A DNA stretch of 64,000 bases from Sphingomonas sp. ATCC 31555 (GCF_000282895.1 NZ_ALBQ01000034.1:1-64000); one strand, 5' to 3'; counted from the stretch's first letter, positions 31,031 to 40,062 are shown. The notes: a model not told the origin generated them from the sequence alone. Translations and numbers: made by a program.

Positions 31031-31801
31031 ATGGAAACCGCAGTCGTAACTCCGTTCCAATATTCGCTCATCTACAACGCCTTCTCGTTTACGTTCGCCA
31101 CCATGGCAGCGACCACCGTATTTCTGTGGTTCGGCCGATCACAGGTGTCGGCCGCGTACAGGAATGCCGTGACGATATCTGGCCTGGTCACCGCGATTGC
31201 GGCCTATCATTATCTTCGGATCTTCGAGAGCTGGGAATCGGCCTATCACTATGTCGATGGCGTGGTATCTGCCACTGGCGTCGCCTTCAACGATGCCTAT
31301 CGATATGTCGATTGGCTGCTCACCGTTCCGCTGCTGCTGATCGAGCTGGTGCTGGTGATGCGGCTCACTCGCGAGGAAACGGTGCAGAAATGCTGGCGGC
31401 TGGGCCTGGCGGCGGCGCTGATGATCGTGCTCGGCTATCCCGGCGAAATCGCCAGCGACATCCCCACGCGAGCGCTATGGGGTACGCTTTCGGCAATTCC
31501 GTTCCTCTACATCGTCTGGGAACTGTTCAGCGGCCTTGGCAAGTCGATCGAGCGCCAACCGGAATCGGTGCGGGGCCTGGTGAAGCAGGCGCGCCTGCTC
31601 ACCTTCGCCTCCTGGGGTTTCTACCCGATCGTCTATATGGCGCCCTATGCGAACCTTGCCGGGCCGGACGTGGAGACCGTGATCCAGGTCGGCTACACCA
31701 TCGCCGATCTGGTCGCGAAGGCGGGCGTGGGCCTGCTGATCTTCGCGATCGCATCGCGCAAGTCGGAAGTTGAAGGACACGGCGTCCCGCACGCCGCCTG
31801 A
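31031..31801 (+). CDS. Xanthorhodopsin-like light-driven proton pump
   Basis: A seven-helix retinal protein of 256 residues. Helix C reads RYVDWLLTVPLLLIELVLVM, giving the D94-T98-E105 triad of outward proton pumps (acceptor Asp, donor Glu). L102, at the spectral tuning position, suggests green absorption. H60 (AAYHYL) matches the His that partners the acceptor. K230 in ADLVAKAG is the retinal Schiff-base Lys. G151 in RALWGTLSAIPF corresponds to the Gly that opens a pocket for the carotenoid antenna in Salinibacter xanthorhodopsin, so an antenna is possible (inference). blh follows at once. The protein would add light energy to the proton motive force that drives TonB and transporters. Confidence 0.96.
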   Translation: METAVVTPFQYSLIYNAFSFTFATMAATTVFLWFGRSQVSAAYRNAVTISGLVTAIAAYHYLRIFESWESAYHYVDGVVSATGVAFNDAYRYVDWLLTVPLLLIELVLVMRLTREETVQKCWRLGLAAALMIVLGYPGEIASDIPTRALWGTLSAIPFLYIVWELFSGLGKSIERQPESVRGLVKQARLLTFASWGFYPIVYMAPYANLAGPDVETVIQVGYTIADLVAKAGVGLLIFAIASRKSEVEGHGVPHAA

Positions 31802-31809
31802 ACCGGCCA

Positions 31810-32766
31810 GTGGCCCGTATACCCCCCCTCCCGCGGGCCATGGCCCAAGGCACCGTCCGATCCTCCGCCCTTGCGCAGGATCGGGCGGTGCCCGGCCTTT
31901 TCTGGGGCGCGGCGATGCTGATCTGCCTGCTGCGGCCGCTCGGCCTGGACTGGCACGCGCCCTGGGCGACGCAGGCAGGCATGCTGCTGATGCTCGCCGG
32001 CGGTCTGCCGCATGGCGGCCATGACCTGATGGTTGCGCGCACGCTCTGGCGCATGCAGGGCCCGACGCTCGCGCTGTTCCTTGCGTGCTACGTGGCCGCC
32101 GCCGCCACGATGGCGCTGGCCTGGTGGGCCATGCCGCTGGCGGCGATGCTCGGCTTTCTCGCGCTCGCGGCCTGGCATTTCTCCGAAGACTGGGACCTGC
32201 CGCAGGACAGCCTGCTCCGCACCGCCGCAGGGCTGGCGCCGATCGCGGCGGCCGTGCTGGGCCAGCCGGAGCGGGTGTCGCAGCTGTTCGTAGCGATGAC
32301 CGATCCGGCAACCGGCCGGCTCGCCGTAGCGCTGGTGACGCTGGTGTCACCCGTCGCGCTGCTCGTTGCCGCCGTCGCCATCACATTGGCGTGGCAGGGC
32401 GGATCGCGCCGCTGGGCCGCCGCGCAAGCAGCCGCGCTTGCGCTGCTGGCGCTCGCCCCGCCCACGCTCGCCTTCCCCACCTATTTCGCCCTGCTCCATT
32501 CGCGCCGCCATGTCGTGGCGATCCTCGACGAATTCGGCGCAGGCGGCCGCTCCTTCTCGCATCCCCGACTGGCCGCCGTGCTGCTTGCGCTACTGGCTTG
32601 CACCGGCTGGGCATTGTTCAGCCCGCGCTTCATCGATCTGGCGCGCGGGATTGATCCCGCACTAGCCTTTCAGCTACTGTCCGTCGTGGCCGTGCCACAC
32701 CTGATCTTTGACGCGATGGGCACGCTTTTCCGTCGACCGGTAGCCGCAGCGCCGCGCCCGGCATAA
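31810..32766 (+). CDS. blh: Beta-carotene 15,15'-dioxygenase, Brp/Blh family
   Basis: A membrane oxygenase that splits beta-carotene into two retinal molecules, the chromophore of the rhodopsin encoded 8 bases upstream. The 318 residues have several membrane segments and the conserved His motifs: GLPHGGHD (about 66-72), AWHFSED (about 121-127), FPTYFALLHSRRHV (about 225-238) and VPHLIFDAMG near the C terminus; these His are thought to hold the iron. The family usually has PHGAxDH in the first motif; here it is PHGGHD. The GTG at 31810 or the ATG at 31840 could be the start; neither has a strong ribosome site and coupling to the rhodopsin gene is likely. Carotenoid synthesis genes are not in the window. 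Confidence 0.92.
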   Translation: MARIPPLPRAMAQGTVRSSALAQDRAVPGLFWGAAMLICLLRPLGLDWHAPWATQAGMLLMLAGGLPHGGHDLMVARTLWRMQGPTLALFLACYVAAAATMALAWWAMPLAAMLGFLALAAWHFSEDWDLPQDSLLRTAAGLAPIAAAVLGQPERVSQLFVAMTDPATGRLAVALVTLVSPVALLVAAVAITLAWQGGSRRWAAAQAAALALLALAPPTLAFPTYFALLHSRRHVVAILDEFGAGGRSFSHPRLAAVLLALLACTGWALFSPRFIDLARGIDPALAFQLLSVVAVPHLIFDAMGTLFRRPVAAAPRPA

Positions 32767-32774
32767 AAAGCCAC

Positions 32775-32972
32775 ATGACGAACCGCGACTCCCTGCCCGC
32801 CCCGCGCCCGGGCCTACCCGGCGCGCATGCCACGCTCCGCATCGGCGACACCGTTGCGCTCGAAGCGCAGATCACCACCACCGGCCTGCTCGCCGTTGCA
32901 GCCATCGTCACGGCGTCGCTGTTGGGCTCCGCCGCGATCGTATTGGCAGCACGACGTATCAAGACGCGCTAA
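32775..32972 (+). CDS. Small single-TM protein, third gene of the rhodopsin unit
   Basis: A 65-residue protein starting 8 bases after the blh stop, with a Pro-rich N terminus and one hydrophobic helix (TTTGLLAVAAIVTASLLGSA) followed by ARRIKTR. The position and spacing argue for co-transcription with rhodopsin and blh. It has no recognised domain. It might assist insertion, assembly or pigment binding of the rhodopsin, but this is only a guess from position. The small size and weak ribosome site lower the confidence. Confidence 0.55.
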   Translation: MTNRDSLPAPRPGLPGAHATLRIGDTVALEAQITTTGLLAVAAIVTASLLGSAAIVLAARRIKTR

Positions 32973-33109
32973 ACGCCCGTTCCTGCGCATGCGCGGACCG
33001 GGAGCGTCCATTGCTTTTCCTCCCGGGCGCGAAGGCGTGGAGAGGCCGCGCTGTAGGCGCCGCGCGCACTCGACCGTCGGAGCACCGCCGCGTGCACGGC
33101 GGCCCTGCC

Positions 33110-33130
33110 ACCATGTGCTACGCACATGGT
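33110..33130. repeat. 8-bp hairpin in the gap between the rhodopsin unit and lepA
   Basis: ACCATGTG (33110-33117) is mirrored by CACATGGT (33123-33130) with a 5-base loop, in the 261-base gap between the converging rhodopsin unit and lepA. There is no proper T-run. It may end transcription from one side. No gene is seen in the gap. Confidence 0.4.
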
Positions 33131-33233
33131 CCCCTTTACCGAGACGGGGAGGAATTTGCGCGACGCTGCCCGTTCAGGGAGCGTTGCGGCCTTACCAGGT
33201 TTACTGCCTTGCCGGGCCGAGATCCGTGCCCGC

Positions 33234-35042
33234 TTACTCCTCGCCCATCCGGAGGGCAGCGATGAACGCCTCCTGCGGGATCTGCACGCTGCCATATTCG
33301 CGCATCCGCTTCTTGCCTTCCTTCTGCTTTTCCAGAAGCTTGCGCTTGCGGCTGATGTCGCCGCCATAGCATTTGGCGGTGACGTCCTTGCGCAGCGCGG
33401 CGATCGTCTCGCGGGCGATCACCTTGCCGCCGATCGCCGCCTGGATCGGAATCTTGAACAGATGGCGCGGGATCAGGTCCTTCAGGCGCTCGCACATGCC
33501 GCGGCCGCGGCTCTCGGCGGTCGAGCGGTGGACGATCATGCTCAACGCGTCGACCGGCTCGTTGTTGACGAGGATGCTCATCTTGACGAGGTCGCCCTCG
33601 CGGTGGCCAATCTGCTCATAGTCGAAGCTCGCGTAGCCGCGGCTGATCGACTTGAGGCGATCGTAGAAGTCGAACACCACTTCGTTGAGCGGCAGCTCAT
33701 ACGTCACCTGGGCGCGACCGCCGACATAGGTGAGGTTCTTCTGGATGCCGCGGCGATCCTGGCAGAGCTTGAGGATGGGGCCGAGATATTCGTCAGGCAC
33801 ATAGATCACCGCCTGGATCCAGGGCTCCTCGATTTCCTCGATCCGGTTGGGATCGGGCATGTCGGCGGGGTTGTGGAGCTCGATCTCCTGCGCCACCGCC
33901 TCGCCCGCCGCCTTGGTCAGGCGCATCTTGTACACCACGCTGGGCGCGGTGGTGATGAGATCGAGGTCATACTCGCGCATCAGCCGCTCCTGGATGATCT
34001 CCAGGTGCAAGAGGCCGAGGAAGCCGCAGCGGAAGCCGAAGCCGAGCGCGGCCGAGGTCTCCATCTCGAAGCTGAACGACGCGTCGTTGAGGCGCAGCTT
34101 GGAGATGCTTTCGCGCAGCTTCTCGAAGTCCGCCGCGTCGACCGGGAACAAGCCGCAGAATACCACCGGCTGGACTTCCTTGAAGCCCGGCAGCGCTTCC
34201 AGGGCGGGCTTCTTGGCGTCGGTCAGCGTATCGCCGACGCGCGCCTGGGCCACTTCCTTGATCTGCGCGGTGATGAAGCCGATCTCGCCCGGGCCGAGAT
34301 CGGGCAGCTGCTCGATCTTGGGGCGGAAGGCGCCGACGCGGTCGACCAGATGGGTCGTTCCGGTCTGCATGAACTTGACTTGCTGGCCCTTCCGGATCGA
34401 GCCGTCGATCACGCGAACGAGAATGACGACGCCGAGATACGGATCGTACCAGCTATCGACCAGCATTGCCTTGAGCGGCGCCTCGGGATCGCCCTTAGGC
34501 GCAGGAATTCGCTCGACGATCGCGTCGAGGATCTCGTCGATGCCGATGCCGCTCTTGGCGCTGGCGAGCACGGCGTTGGAGGCGTCGAGGCCGATCACGT
34601 CCTCAATCTCGGTGCGGACCTTTTCGGGCTCGGCCGAGGGCAGGTCGATCTTGTTGATCACGGGGATGATCTCGTGGTCGTGCTCGATCGACTGGTAGAC
34701 ATTGGCGAGCGTCTGCGCCTCCACGCCCTGGGCGGCGTCGACGACGAGCAGCGCGCCTTCGCATGCGGCGAGGCTGCGGCTCACCTCGTAGGCGAAGTCG
34801 ACATGGCCCGGCGTGTCCATCAGGTTGAGGACATGGCCCTTCCATTCCAGGCGCACGGTCTGCGCCTTGATGGTGATCCCGCGTTCCTTCTCGATGTCCA
34901 TGTTATCAAGGACTTGCTCGGACATCTCGCGGGCGGTGAGGCCGCCGGTGCGCTGGATCAACCGATCGGCAAGCGTAGACTTGCCATGGTCGATATGCGC
35001 GATGATCGAGAAGTTGCGGATCTTGGTGATGTCGGTTGCCAT
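33234..35042 (-). CDS. lepA: Elongation factor 4 (LepA)
   Basis: A translational GTPase that acts on stalled or back-translocated ribosomes and in ribosome assembly. The 602 residues are of normal length. G-motifs are [14 protein letters not shown] (about 15-28), [11 protein letters not shown] (switch I), [16 protein letters not shown] and SAKSG. The family-specific C-terminal domain includes [20 protein letters not shown] and ends in [19 protein letters not shown] followed by ALRMGEE, with [20 protein letters not shown] just before. ATG 35042 gives [20 protein letters not shown]. It is a single-gene unit, divergent from the CsgG-like gene. Confidence 0.98.
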   Translation of the reverse strand: MATDITKIRNFSIIAHIDHGKSTLADRLIQRTGGLTAREMSEQVLDNMDIEKERGITIKAQTVRLEWKGHVLNLMDTPGHVDFAYEVSRSLAACEGALLVVDAAQGVEAQTLANVYQSIEHDHEIIPVINKIDLPSAEPEKVRTEIEDVIGLDASNAVLASAKSGIGIDEILDAIVERIPAPKGDPEAPLKAMLVDSWYDPYLGVVILVRVIDGSIRKGQQVKFMQTGTTHLVDRVGAFRPKIEQLPDLGPGEIGFITAQIKEVAQARVGDTLTDAKKPALEALPGFKEVQPVVFCGLFPVDAADFEKLRESISKLRLNDASFSFEMETSAALGFGFRCGFLGLLHLEIIQERLMREYDLDLITTAPSVVYKMRLTKAAGEAVAQEIELHNPADMPDPNRIEEIEEPWIQAVIYVPDEYLGPILKLCQDRRGIQKNLTYVGGRAQVTYELPLNEVVFDFYDRLKSISRGYASFDYEQIGHREGDLVKMSILVNNEPVDALSMIVHRSTAESRGRGMCERLKDLIPRHLFKIPIQAAIGGKVIARETIAALRKDVTAKCYGGDISRKRKLLEKQKEGKKRMREYGSVQIPQEAFIAALRMGEE

Positions 35043-35195
35043 GATTCCGCGCGCGTTAGCAGCTTGGCGGGAAAAGCCAAAGTACCCGATTGTACGGCAT
35101 CGCTAGGCCGGGGCGATCCATTCTGTTACGGACGCGGGCGGGGGGCGGTCTTTCCCACATCGGACCGCCTGGTTGTACAGGGAGGTTTCAGTACG

Positions 35196-36155
35196 ATGAT
35201 GAAGCAGTTGCTCGGCGCCGCCGGGGCGATGGCATTGTGCGTGGGCGCCGCGCCCGCGCTTGCCCAGAGCAAGCCGACCAAGACGCAGCGCACCCAGGAG
35301 CAGGCCGTGCAGGACGTGCCGCGCTGTGCGCGCAAGCTCGGCACGCTCTCCATCGTCGACGGGGACGATCCCCGCGGCTGGACGCAATATTCGCTGGCGC
35401 CGCCGCAGAAGCTGCTCAAGGTGCTGGTCCAGCGTTCGGGCTGCTTCAATCTCGTCGATCGCGGCTCGGGCCTGCAGGCGGCGGAGAAGGAGCGCAACAT
35501 CGGCGGCAATCTGGGCCTGCAGCGCGGCTCGAACGTCGGCCAGGGCCAGATCAAGGCGGCCGATTACGTGCTCGTCGCCGAAGTGCAGGCGGCGAACCGC
35601 AATGCCGGCGGCAACGCTTTCGGTGCGGCGGGCGCCGTGGTCGGCGGGCCGATCGGCGGGCTGCTGGGCGGTCTCAAGTCGCGCAAGATGGAAGCGAACA
35701 CCGTCCTTTCGCTCACCAATGTCCGCACGACGGAGACGGTCGCGACCGAGGAAGGTTATGCCTCGAAGAACAGCGTCTCCTGGGGTGCCGGCGGCGGCGT
35801 GGGCTTCATCGGCGGCGGGCTCGGCGCGGTGGGCGGCGGATATGACAACACCGATATCGGCCGGATCGTGACGTTGGCGTTCATCGATGCCTATGCGAAG
35901 ATGGTCGACGGCCTCGGCCTGCTGCGCCCCGGCGACGAGGGCACGGCGCAGGCGGCACCGGCCAAGACCTTCACCGCCCAGGCGCCGGTGGCGATGCGCA
36001 CCACCGCCGCCGCTTCCGGCAAGGTGATCCGCACATTGCCCGTCGGTGCGATCGTCTATCCCACCGGCAACAAGAATGGCCTGTGGTGGGAAGTGGCCGA
36101 CGAGAACGACAATGTCGGCTGGGTGCTGAACACCAAGCTCGCACCTTCGAACTGA
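35196..36155 (+). CDS. CsgG/HfaB-like protein with C-terminal SH3 domain
   Basis: A 319-residue exported protein (signal to about residue 24, AAPALAQ). The middle resembles CsgG/HfaB, the outer-membrane pore or anchor of curli and holdfast systems: KLLKVLVQRSGCFNLVDR (about 70-87), ADYVLVAEVQAAN, and a Gly-rich segment (AAGAVVGGPIGGLLGGLKS), followed by ALAFIDAYAKMVD-like text at about 232. The last about 65 residues look like a bacterial SH3 domain (PVAMRTTAAASGKVIRTLP to GWVLNTKLAP), which commonly binds peptidoglycan or proteins. There is no lipobox Cys, unlike CsgG. GGGAGG at 35180-35185 precedes ATG 35196. No curli subunit gene is near. Confidence 0.8.
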   Translation: MMKQLLGAAGAMALCVGAAPALAQSKPTKTQRTQEQAVQDVPRCARKLGTLSIVDGDDPRGWTQYSLAPPQKLLKVLVQRSGCFNLVDRGSGLQAAEKERNIGGNLGLQRGSNVGQGQIKAADYVLVAEVQAANRNAGGNAFGAAGAVVGGPIGGLLGGLKSRKMEANTVLSLTNVRTTETVATEEGYASKNSVSWGAGGGVGFIGGGLGAVGGGYDNTDIGRIVTLAFIDAYAKMVDGLGLLRPGDEGTAQAAPAKTFTAQAPVAMRTTAAASGKVIRTLPVGAIVYPTGNKNGLWWEVADENDNVGWVLNTKLAPSN

Positions 36156-36175
36156 GGTTCGGAGCCGGCAAAAGA

Positions 36176-36212
36176 AAGGGCCGTCGCAAGAATGTTGCGA
36201 CGGCCCTTTTTT
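36176..36212. terminator. Bidirectional terminator
   Basis: A 12-bp perfect stem GGGCCGTCGCAA/TTGCGACGGCCC (36178-36189, 36195-36206) with a 5-base loop, TTTTTT at 36207-36212 on one side and A-rich AAAAGAAA on the other. It can end both the CsgG-like gene (+) and the TonB receptor gene (-), whose stop lies at 36250. Confidence 0.85.
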
Positions 36213-36249
36213 CTCTCCTCCCTCCGCAGGGAGGACGGACAGGATCCGC

Positions 36250-38541
36250 TTAGTTGAACTTGCCGCTCAGCGACACGCCGAACACGCGCGGTTCGTTGAG
36301 CACGGCAGCGCGATAATTCTCGATCACGCCCTTCAGGTTCTTCTCCCCGGTGATGTTGCGAACGAACCCGGCGATCTCCCAGGCATCGTTCGGCGCGGTG
36401 TAGCCGATCTTCAGGCCGCCTTCGAAGTTGCCGTTCGCGGTGAACTCCTTCGTCTCGTAGAGCACGAAATTGGTGTAGCCCTGCACGTTCCAGTCGGTGG
36501 CGACGAACAGCTTCCCGCCGATGTCCATCGGGATGTCGTAGCGCGCATTGACGTTGAAGTTATACTCCGGCGCGTTCGGCAGCGGGTTGCCGTCGATCTT
36601 CGCCAGGAAGGCGGGGGCGCCGAACAGCGTGATCTGCCGAACCGGGTCCAGCACGGTGCAGGTCAGGCGACCGGCAAAGGCGCAGGTCTGCACTTCCACC
36701 TTGCTGTCGTCGATCTCGCTGTGCAGCAGGCTCAGGCCCATCTGCAGCGACAGGTTGCGCGTCGGCCGCCAGTCCAGCTCGGCTTCGGCGCCATAGGCCT
36801 TGGCCTTGTTCGCGTTCAGCAGAACACCGTTGCCGTTGGCATCGTTGCCGTTCAGCTGGATGTCGTCGAGCGTGTAGTAGAAGCCGGAAAGGTTGAAGCG
36901 CACGGTGCGATCAAGCTGCGTCTTGATGCCCGCTTCCCACGACAGGATCTTCTCGGAGTTGGCGGTGGTGAAATCCGAATTGAACACCGCCGAGCGTCCC
37001 TGGATCGTCGGTCCGCGGAAGCCCTTGGCCACGCGGGCGTAGACGCTGACGTCCGGGCTCACTGCATAGCGTGCGCTCAGGTCCCAGCTCGGCTGGGTAT
37101 CCGACAGCCGCACATGGCGACGGCCGGGATAGGTGACGGCACCCGCCGCGGTGTCCGCCGTCTTGAGCAGGTCCGTGGTCTTCGTGTCCTCGGTCACGCG
37201 GCCGCCGGCAGTGAGGGTCAGCTTCGGCGTGAGATCATAGCTCGCCTGGCCGAACACCGCCCAGCTCGTGTTCACGTTGTGCAGACGAACCCAATTGTTC
37301 GGGTTCCGGGCGGCACCGCTCAAGAAGTATGCGCGCTGATAGAATTCGGTGATGTCGCGCGTATCGAAATACATGGCGCCGACCTGCCACTTCAGCGGCC
37401 CCTCGCCGCTGCTTGCCAGGCGCAGTTCCTCGCTCCACTGGTCCAGCCCGCGCACCCGGCCCATGGACTCACCGAAGCCGGCATTGCCGAAATCGGCAGC
37501 AGCGCCGCCGTCCGTGTCTCCACGGCTGTACCCCGAAAGCGTTTCATAGCCGGTGATCGAAGTGAGCGTCACGCCCGCCAGATCCCAGTTCACATGGAGC
37601 GATCCGCCCGCGGTGTTATAGTCTTGCGGATTATCGGCGCCCTCGTCCCAGCGCGCACGCGTAAACTGCACGCCGTTGATCTTGTTGGAACCCAGGTTGA
37701 GCGCCCCGCGGCGGAACACGGTGGCGGTGCCGTCATACCAGCGGGCATGGCCCGAGGCGAGGATGGACAGGGTTTCAGTGGGCGTTGCCAGCAGTTGCAG
37801 GCGCACGTCGCGCTCGTTGAAGCCCCCGGCGGCGTTCTTCTTCGGTGTGACCGTTCCGTCCGCGCTCGGGCCCGCATAGCTGTTGTCGATGTAATTGTCG
37901 CGGTGCTGATAGAGCCCGGAAATGCGGAAGGCCAGCTTGTCCTGAATGATCGGCCCGCCAACGCCGGCGTCGATATTGACGCTGTTGAAGCTGCCGTAGC
38001 TCGCCGTCGCGCGGCCCTGATAGGTTTGCGACGGGCGCACCGTGTCGAACTTGATGATGCCCGCCGTGGTATTGCGGCCGAACAGCGATCCCTGCGGCCC
38101 CCGGAGCACTTCGATCTGGTTCACGTCGAACACCGGGTTCGACTTCAGCACCACATGTTCCAGCACGATATCGTCATGGATGATCGAAACCGGCTGCGAT
38201 GCGCCGAGATAGAAATCAACGTTGCCCAAGCCGCGGATATAGAAGCGCGGGAAGATGCGGCCGGTTGAGGACTCGACATAGAGGCCGGGCACCTTGCCGG
38301 ACAGCGCGAGCAGCGTGTCATCGCCCGACGCGGTATACTCACGAGCCAGCCCTGCGGGGATCACGGCCACCGATAGCGGCACATTCTGCTGGTTTTCCGG
38401 ACGACGCTCCGCCGTCACGACGATCTCGTTCAGCCCCGACTCGTCGTCGGCCTGCTGAGCCATTGCAGCGTTGGAGGCCAGCAGCGCGCCGAAGGCGGCG
38501 CCGATCAGCATGCTGCGCTTGCTGCGCGCATAGTAATGCAT
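36250..38541 (-). CDS. TonB-dependent receptor, candidate nicotinamide riboside receptor
   Basis: A 763-residue outer-membrane transporter. The start at ATG 38541 (MHYYARSKRSMLIG) has GGGGAAAA upstream; the signal peptide ends near NAAMAQ (about 28). The TonB box region is LNEIVVTAERRPENQQNVPL; the plug has ALSGKVPGLYVESS, FYIRGLGNVDFY, VNQIEVLRGPQGSLFGRNTT and AGIIKFDTVRPS. The barrel ends in GVSLSGKFN, not in Phe, which is unusual (the penultimate residue is Phe). Upstream on the same strand, 189 bases away, lie the NadR-type kinase and PnuC genes, so it may import nicotinamide riboside or a related pyridine nucleoside across the outer membrane (inference from context). Confidence 0.92.
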   Translation of the reverse strand: MHYYARSKRSMLIGAAFGALLASNAAMAQQADDESGLNEIVVTAERRPENQQNVPLSVAVIPAGLAREYTASGDDTLLALSGKVPGLYVESSTGRIFPRFYIRGLGNVDFYLGASQPVSIIHDDIVLEHVVLKSNPVFDVNQIEVLRGPQGSLFGRNTTAGIIKFDTVRPSQTYQGRATASYGSFNSVNIDAGVGGPIIQDKLAFRISGLYQHRDNYIDNSYAGPSADGTVTPKKNAAGGFNERDVRLQLLATPTETLSILASGHARWYDGTATVFRRGALNLGSNKINGVQFTRARWDEGADNPQDYNTAGGSLHVNWDLAGVTLTSITGYETLSGYSRGDTDGGAAADFGNAGFGESMGRVRGLDQWSEELRLASSGEGPLKWQVGAMYFDTRDITEFYQRAYFLSGAARNPNNWVRLHNVNTSWAVFGQASYDLTPKLTLTAGGRVTEDTKTTDLLKTADTAAGAVTYPGRRHVRLSDTQPSWDLSARYAVSPDVSVYARVAKGFRGPTIQGRSAVFNSDFTTANSEKILSWEAGIKTQLDRTVRFNLSGFYYTLDDIQLNGNDANGNGVLLNANKAKAYGAEAELDWRPTRNLSLQMGLSLLHSEIDDSKVEVQTCAFAGRLTCTVLDPVRQITLFGAPAFLAKIDGNPLPNAPEYNFNVNARYDIPMDIGGKLFVATDWNVQGYTNFVLYETKEFTANGNFEGGLKIGYTAPNDAWEIAGFVRNITGEKNLKGVIENYRAAVLNEPRVFGVSLSGKFN

Positions 38542-38730
38542 GGATTTTCCCCGAATGGATGTTTGTTGCTTTGCTTGTGACGGCAGCCGAGTGCGATCCG
38601 CCTGCACGGGCGTTCGCAAGGTATTGAATTCCAGTCCCCCATTTGCCGTCGGGGGGCGCGTTAGGCCGCGATTGTGAACTTCGCGTGACCGAAAGCGGGC
38701 GTGTTTCCGCAGCGCGAAAGCTGCACCTTC

Positions 38731-39249
38731 CTAGCCGCGCGCGCTCTCGATCGCCGCCACGGCGGCGGCGAAGCGCGCCTCGCCCTCGCCTTGCACCAGC
38801 GCCCAACGGACACCGCGGCGCTCCAGCTCGGCGCGCGAGAGATCGAAGAACCGGCGGCGTAGCGCCGGCGTCCCGAACAGGCGCGTGCCATCGGCAACCC
38901 AAGGCAGATCGATGTCGAACAACAGGTACAGATCCGCCGTGCTTTGCCAGGCATCGAACCAGGGGTCGCGCGCGCCGAACAGCATTTCCGCCCACACCGC
39001 CGTCATCAGCGGATCGGTATCTAGGATCACCGGATCGGCACCGGTGGCGAGCATCATCCGCGTTCCCGCGTCATGCGTTCTGGCGATCTCCACCAGATCC
39101 GCCATGGTGAAGTCGGTACCGCGCGCTTCGGCATATTCACGGCCATATTCGTCAAGCAGCGCGCCGCCATAGTGCGCGACCAGTCGCGGAGCGATCGTCG
39201 TCTTGCCGGTGCTTTCGGGGCCATGGAGGCAAATCGTGCGGGGTATCAT
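38731..39249 (-). CDS. nadR: NadR-type ribosylnicotinamide kinase
   Basis: An ATPase of 172 residues resembling the C-terminal kinase domain of NadR, which phosphorylates nicotinamide riboside to NMN. Walker A is GPESTGKTT (about 10-18); DEYGREYAEARG follows as in NadR (EYGRDY); ILDTDPLMTAVWAEMLFG and DLYLLFDIDLPWVADGTRLF match the NadR pattern DLVxLLxxxTPWVxDGxR. The HTH and adenylyltransferase domains of full NadR are absent, so this is a kinase-only form. Its ATG overlaps the pnuC stop (ATGA at 39246-39249), so transport and trapping by phosphorylation are coupled. Confidence 0.88.
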   Translation of the reverse strand: MIPRTICLHGPESTGKTTIAPRLVAHYGGALLDEYGREYAEARGTDFTMADLVEIARTHDAGTRMMLATGADPVILDTDPLMTAVWAEMLFGARDPWFDAWQSTADLYLLFDIDLPWVADGTRLFGTPALRRRFFDLSRAELERRGVRWALVQGEGEARFAAAVAAIESARG

Positions 39250-39797
39250 AAGCGCGCTTTTTTCCAGTCAACGGCACCCCACAGCGACAGCGCCAGGAAA
39301 AGTCCATACAGCCCCGCGGTCAGCCACAATTCTTTCACGGCGAACAGCGGAATGGCGAGCAGGTCCACCAGTATCCACAGCAGCCAGCATTCCCACACCC
39401 GGCGCGACTGGAGCAGTTGGGCAGCGATGCTCAGCACGGCAATCGCGCCGTCCCACCAGGGATAATCGGCATCCGTAGTCGCCGCCATCACCGCCCCCCA
39501 GACCAGCACCGCAAGCGCCGCGCCCCCGCTCCAGGCCACGCGTGCGCGGCTGCTCAGCCATACCACCGGCACCACGCCGCCGTGCTTTGCGTTTCGCCAG
39601 TTCCACCAGCCATACAGGTTCACGGCGATGTAGAAGAGCTGGAGCAGCGCGTCGCTGTAGAGGCGTTGCTGGAAGAAAACCCAGGCATAAAGCGCGACCA
39701 TCGCCAGGGCGAAGGGGTAGTTCCACAGGCTGCGCCGAACGACGAGCGTGACATTGGCAACGCCCAGCAGGGCGGCGGCGGCTTCGATGGGGTTCAC
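39246..39797 (-). CDS. pnuC: Nicotinamide riboside transporter PnuC
   Basis: An inner-membrane facilitator for nicotinamide riboside, 183 residues with about seven hydrophobic segments. The signature SLWNYPFALAMVALYAWVFF and FYIAVNLYGWWNW is characteristic of PnuC (the W..W motif of the substrate site), and WECWLLWILVDLLAIPLFAV matches the second conserved region. The start is uncertain: the GTG at 39797 (MNPIEAAAALLGVANVT) is preferred because it fits the family N terminus; a TTG at 39827 is possible. PnuC homologues can instead carry thiamine, and I looked for a TPP riboswitch upstream without finding one. The NadR-type partner supports nicotinamide riboside. Confidence 0.9.
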   Translation of the reverse strand: MNPIEAAAALLGVANVTLVVRRSLWNYPFALAMVALYAWVFFQQRLYSDALLQLFYIAVNLYGWWNWRNAKHGGVVPVVWLSSRARVAWSGGAALAVLVWGAVMAATTDADYPWWDGAIAVLSIAAQLLQSRRVWECWLLWILVDLLAIPLFAVKELWLTAGLYGLFLALSLWGAVDWKKARL

Positions 39798-39985
39798 TGC
39801 GGACGCGCATATCGGCGGGCCGCGCAAGGGTCGATAGGCGCGCGACTAGCGCCCCGCCAAAAAAATCTACCGCTGTCCGAATTCCCTGCGTCGAGGCGCT
39901 TGACGGCTGGCCATAGCCGCCCTTATAGGCGCGCCTCCAAGCTCAAGCCGGTCTGCTCCCGAAAGCATTGTAGACCGGACTCCGT

Positions 39986-40062
39986 CGGGGAGTAGCTCAG
40001 CCTGGTAGAGCACTGTCTTCGGGAGGCAGGGGCCGGAGGTTCGAATCCTCTCTCCCCGACCA
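39986..40062 (+). tRNA. tRNA-Pro (anticodon CGG)
   Basis: A 77-base cloverleaf with encoded CCA. The acceptor stem CGGGGAG (39986-39992) pairs with CTCCCCG (40052-40058); the D arm is GCTC...GAGC; the anticodon stem CTGTC/GGCAG (one G-T pair) encloses loop TTCGGGA, giving anticodon CGG; the T arm GGAGG-TTCGAAT-CCTCT carries TTCGA. It reads the Pro codon CCG, common in this GC-rich genome. It lies between the divergent pnuC unit and the MFS gene. Confidence 0.96.

Noticed and set aside
33126..35195. In-frame upstream extension of the CsgG-like gene by about 690 codons.
   Set aside because: The extension is antisense to lepA and has no ribosome site; GGGAGG and a signal peptide fix the start at 35196.
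39798..39985. A TPP riboswitch upstream of pnuC, which would point to thiamine transport.
   Set aside because: I looked for the conserved CUGAGA and ACCUG elements on the minus strand and did not see them.
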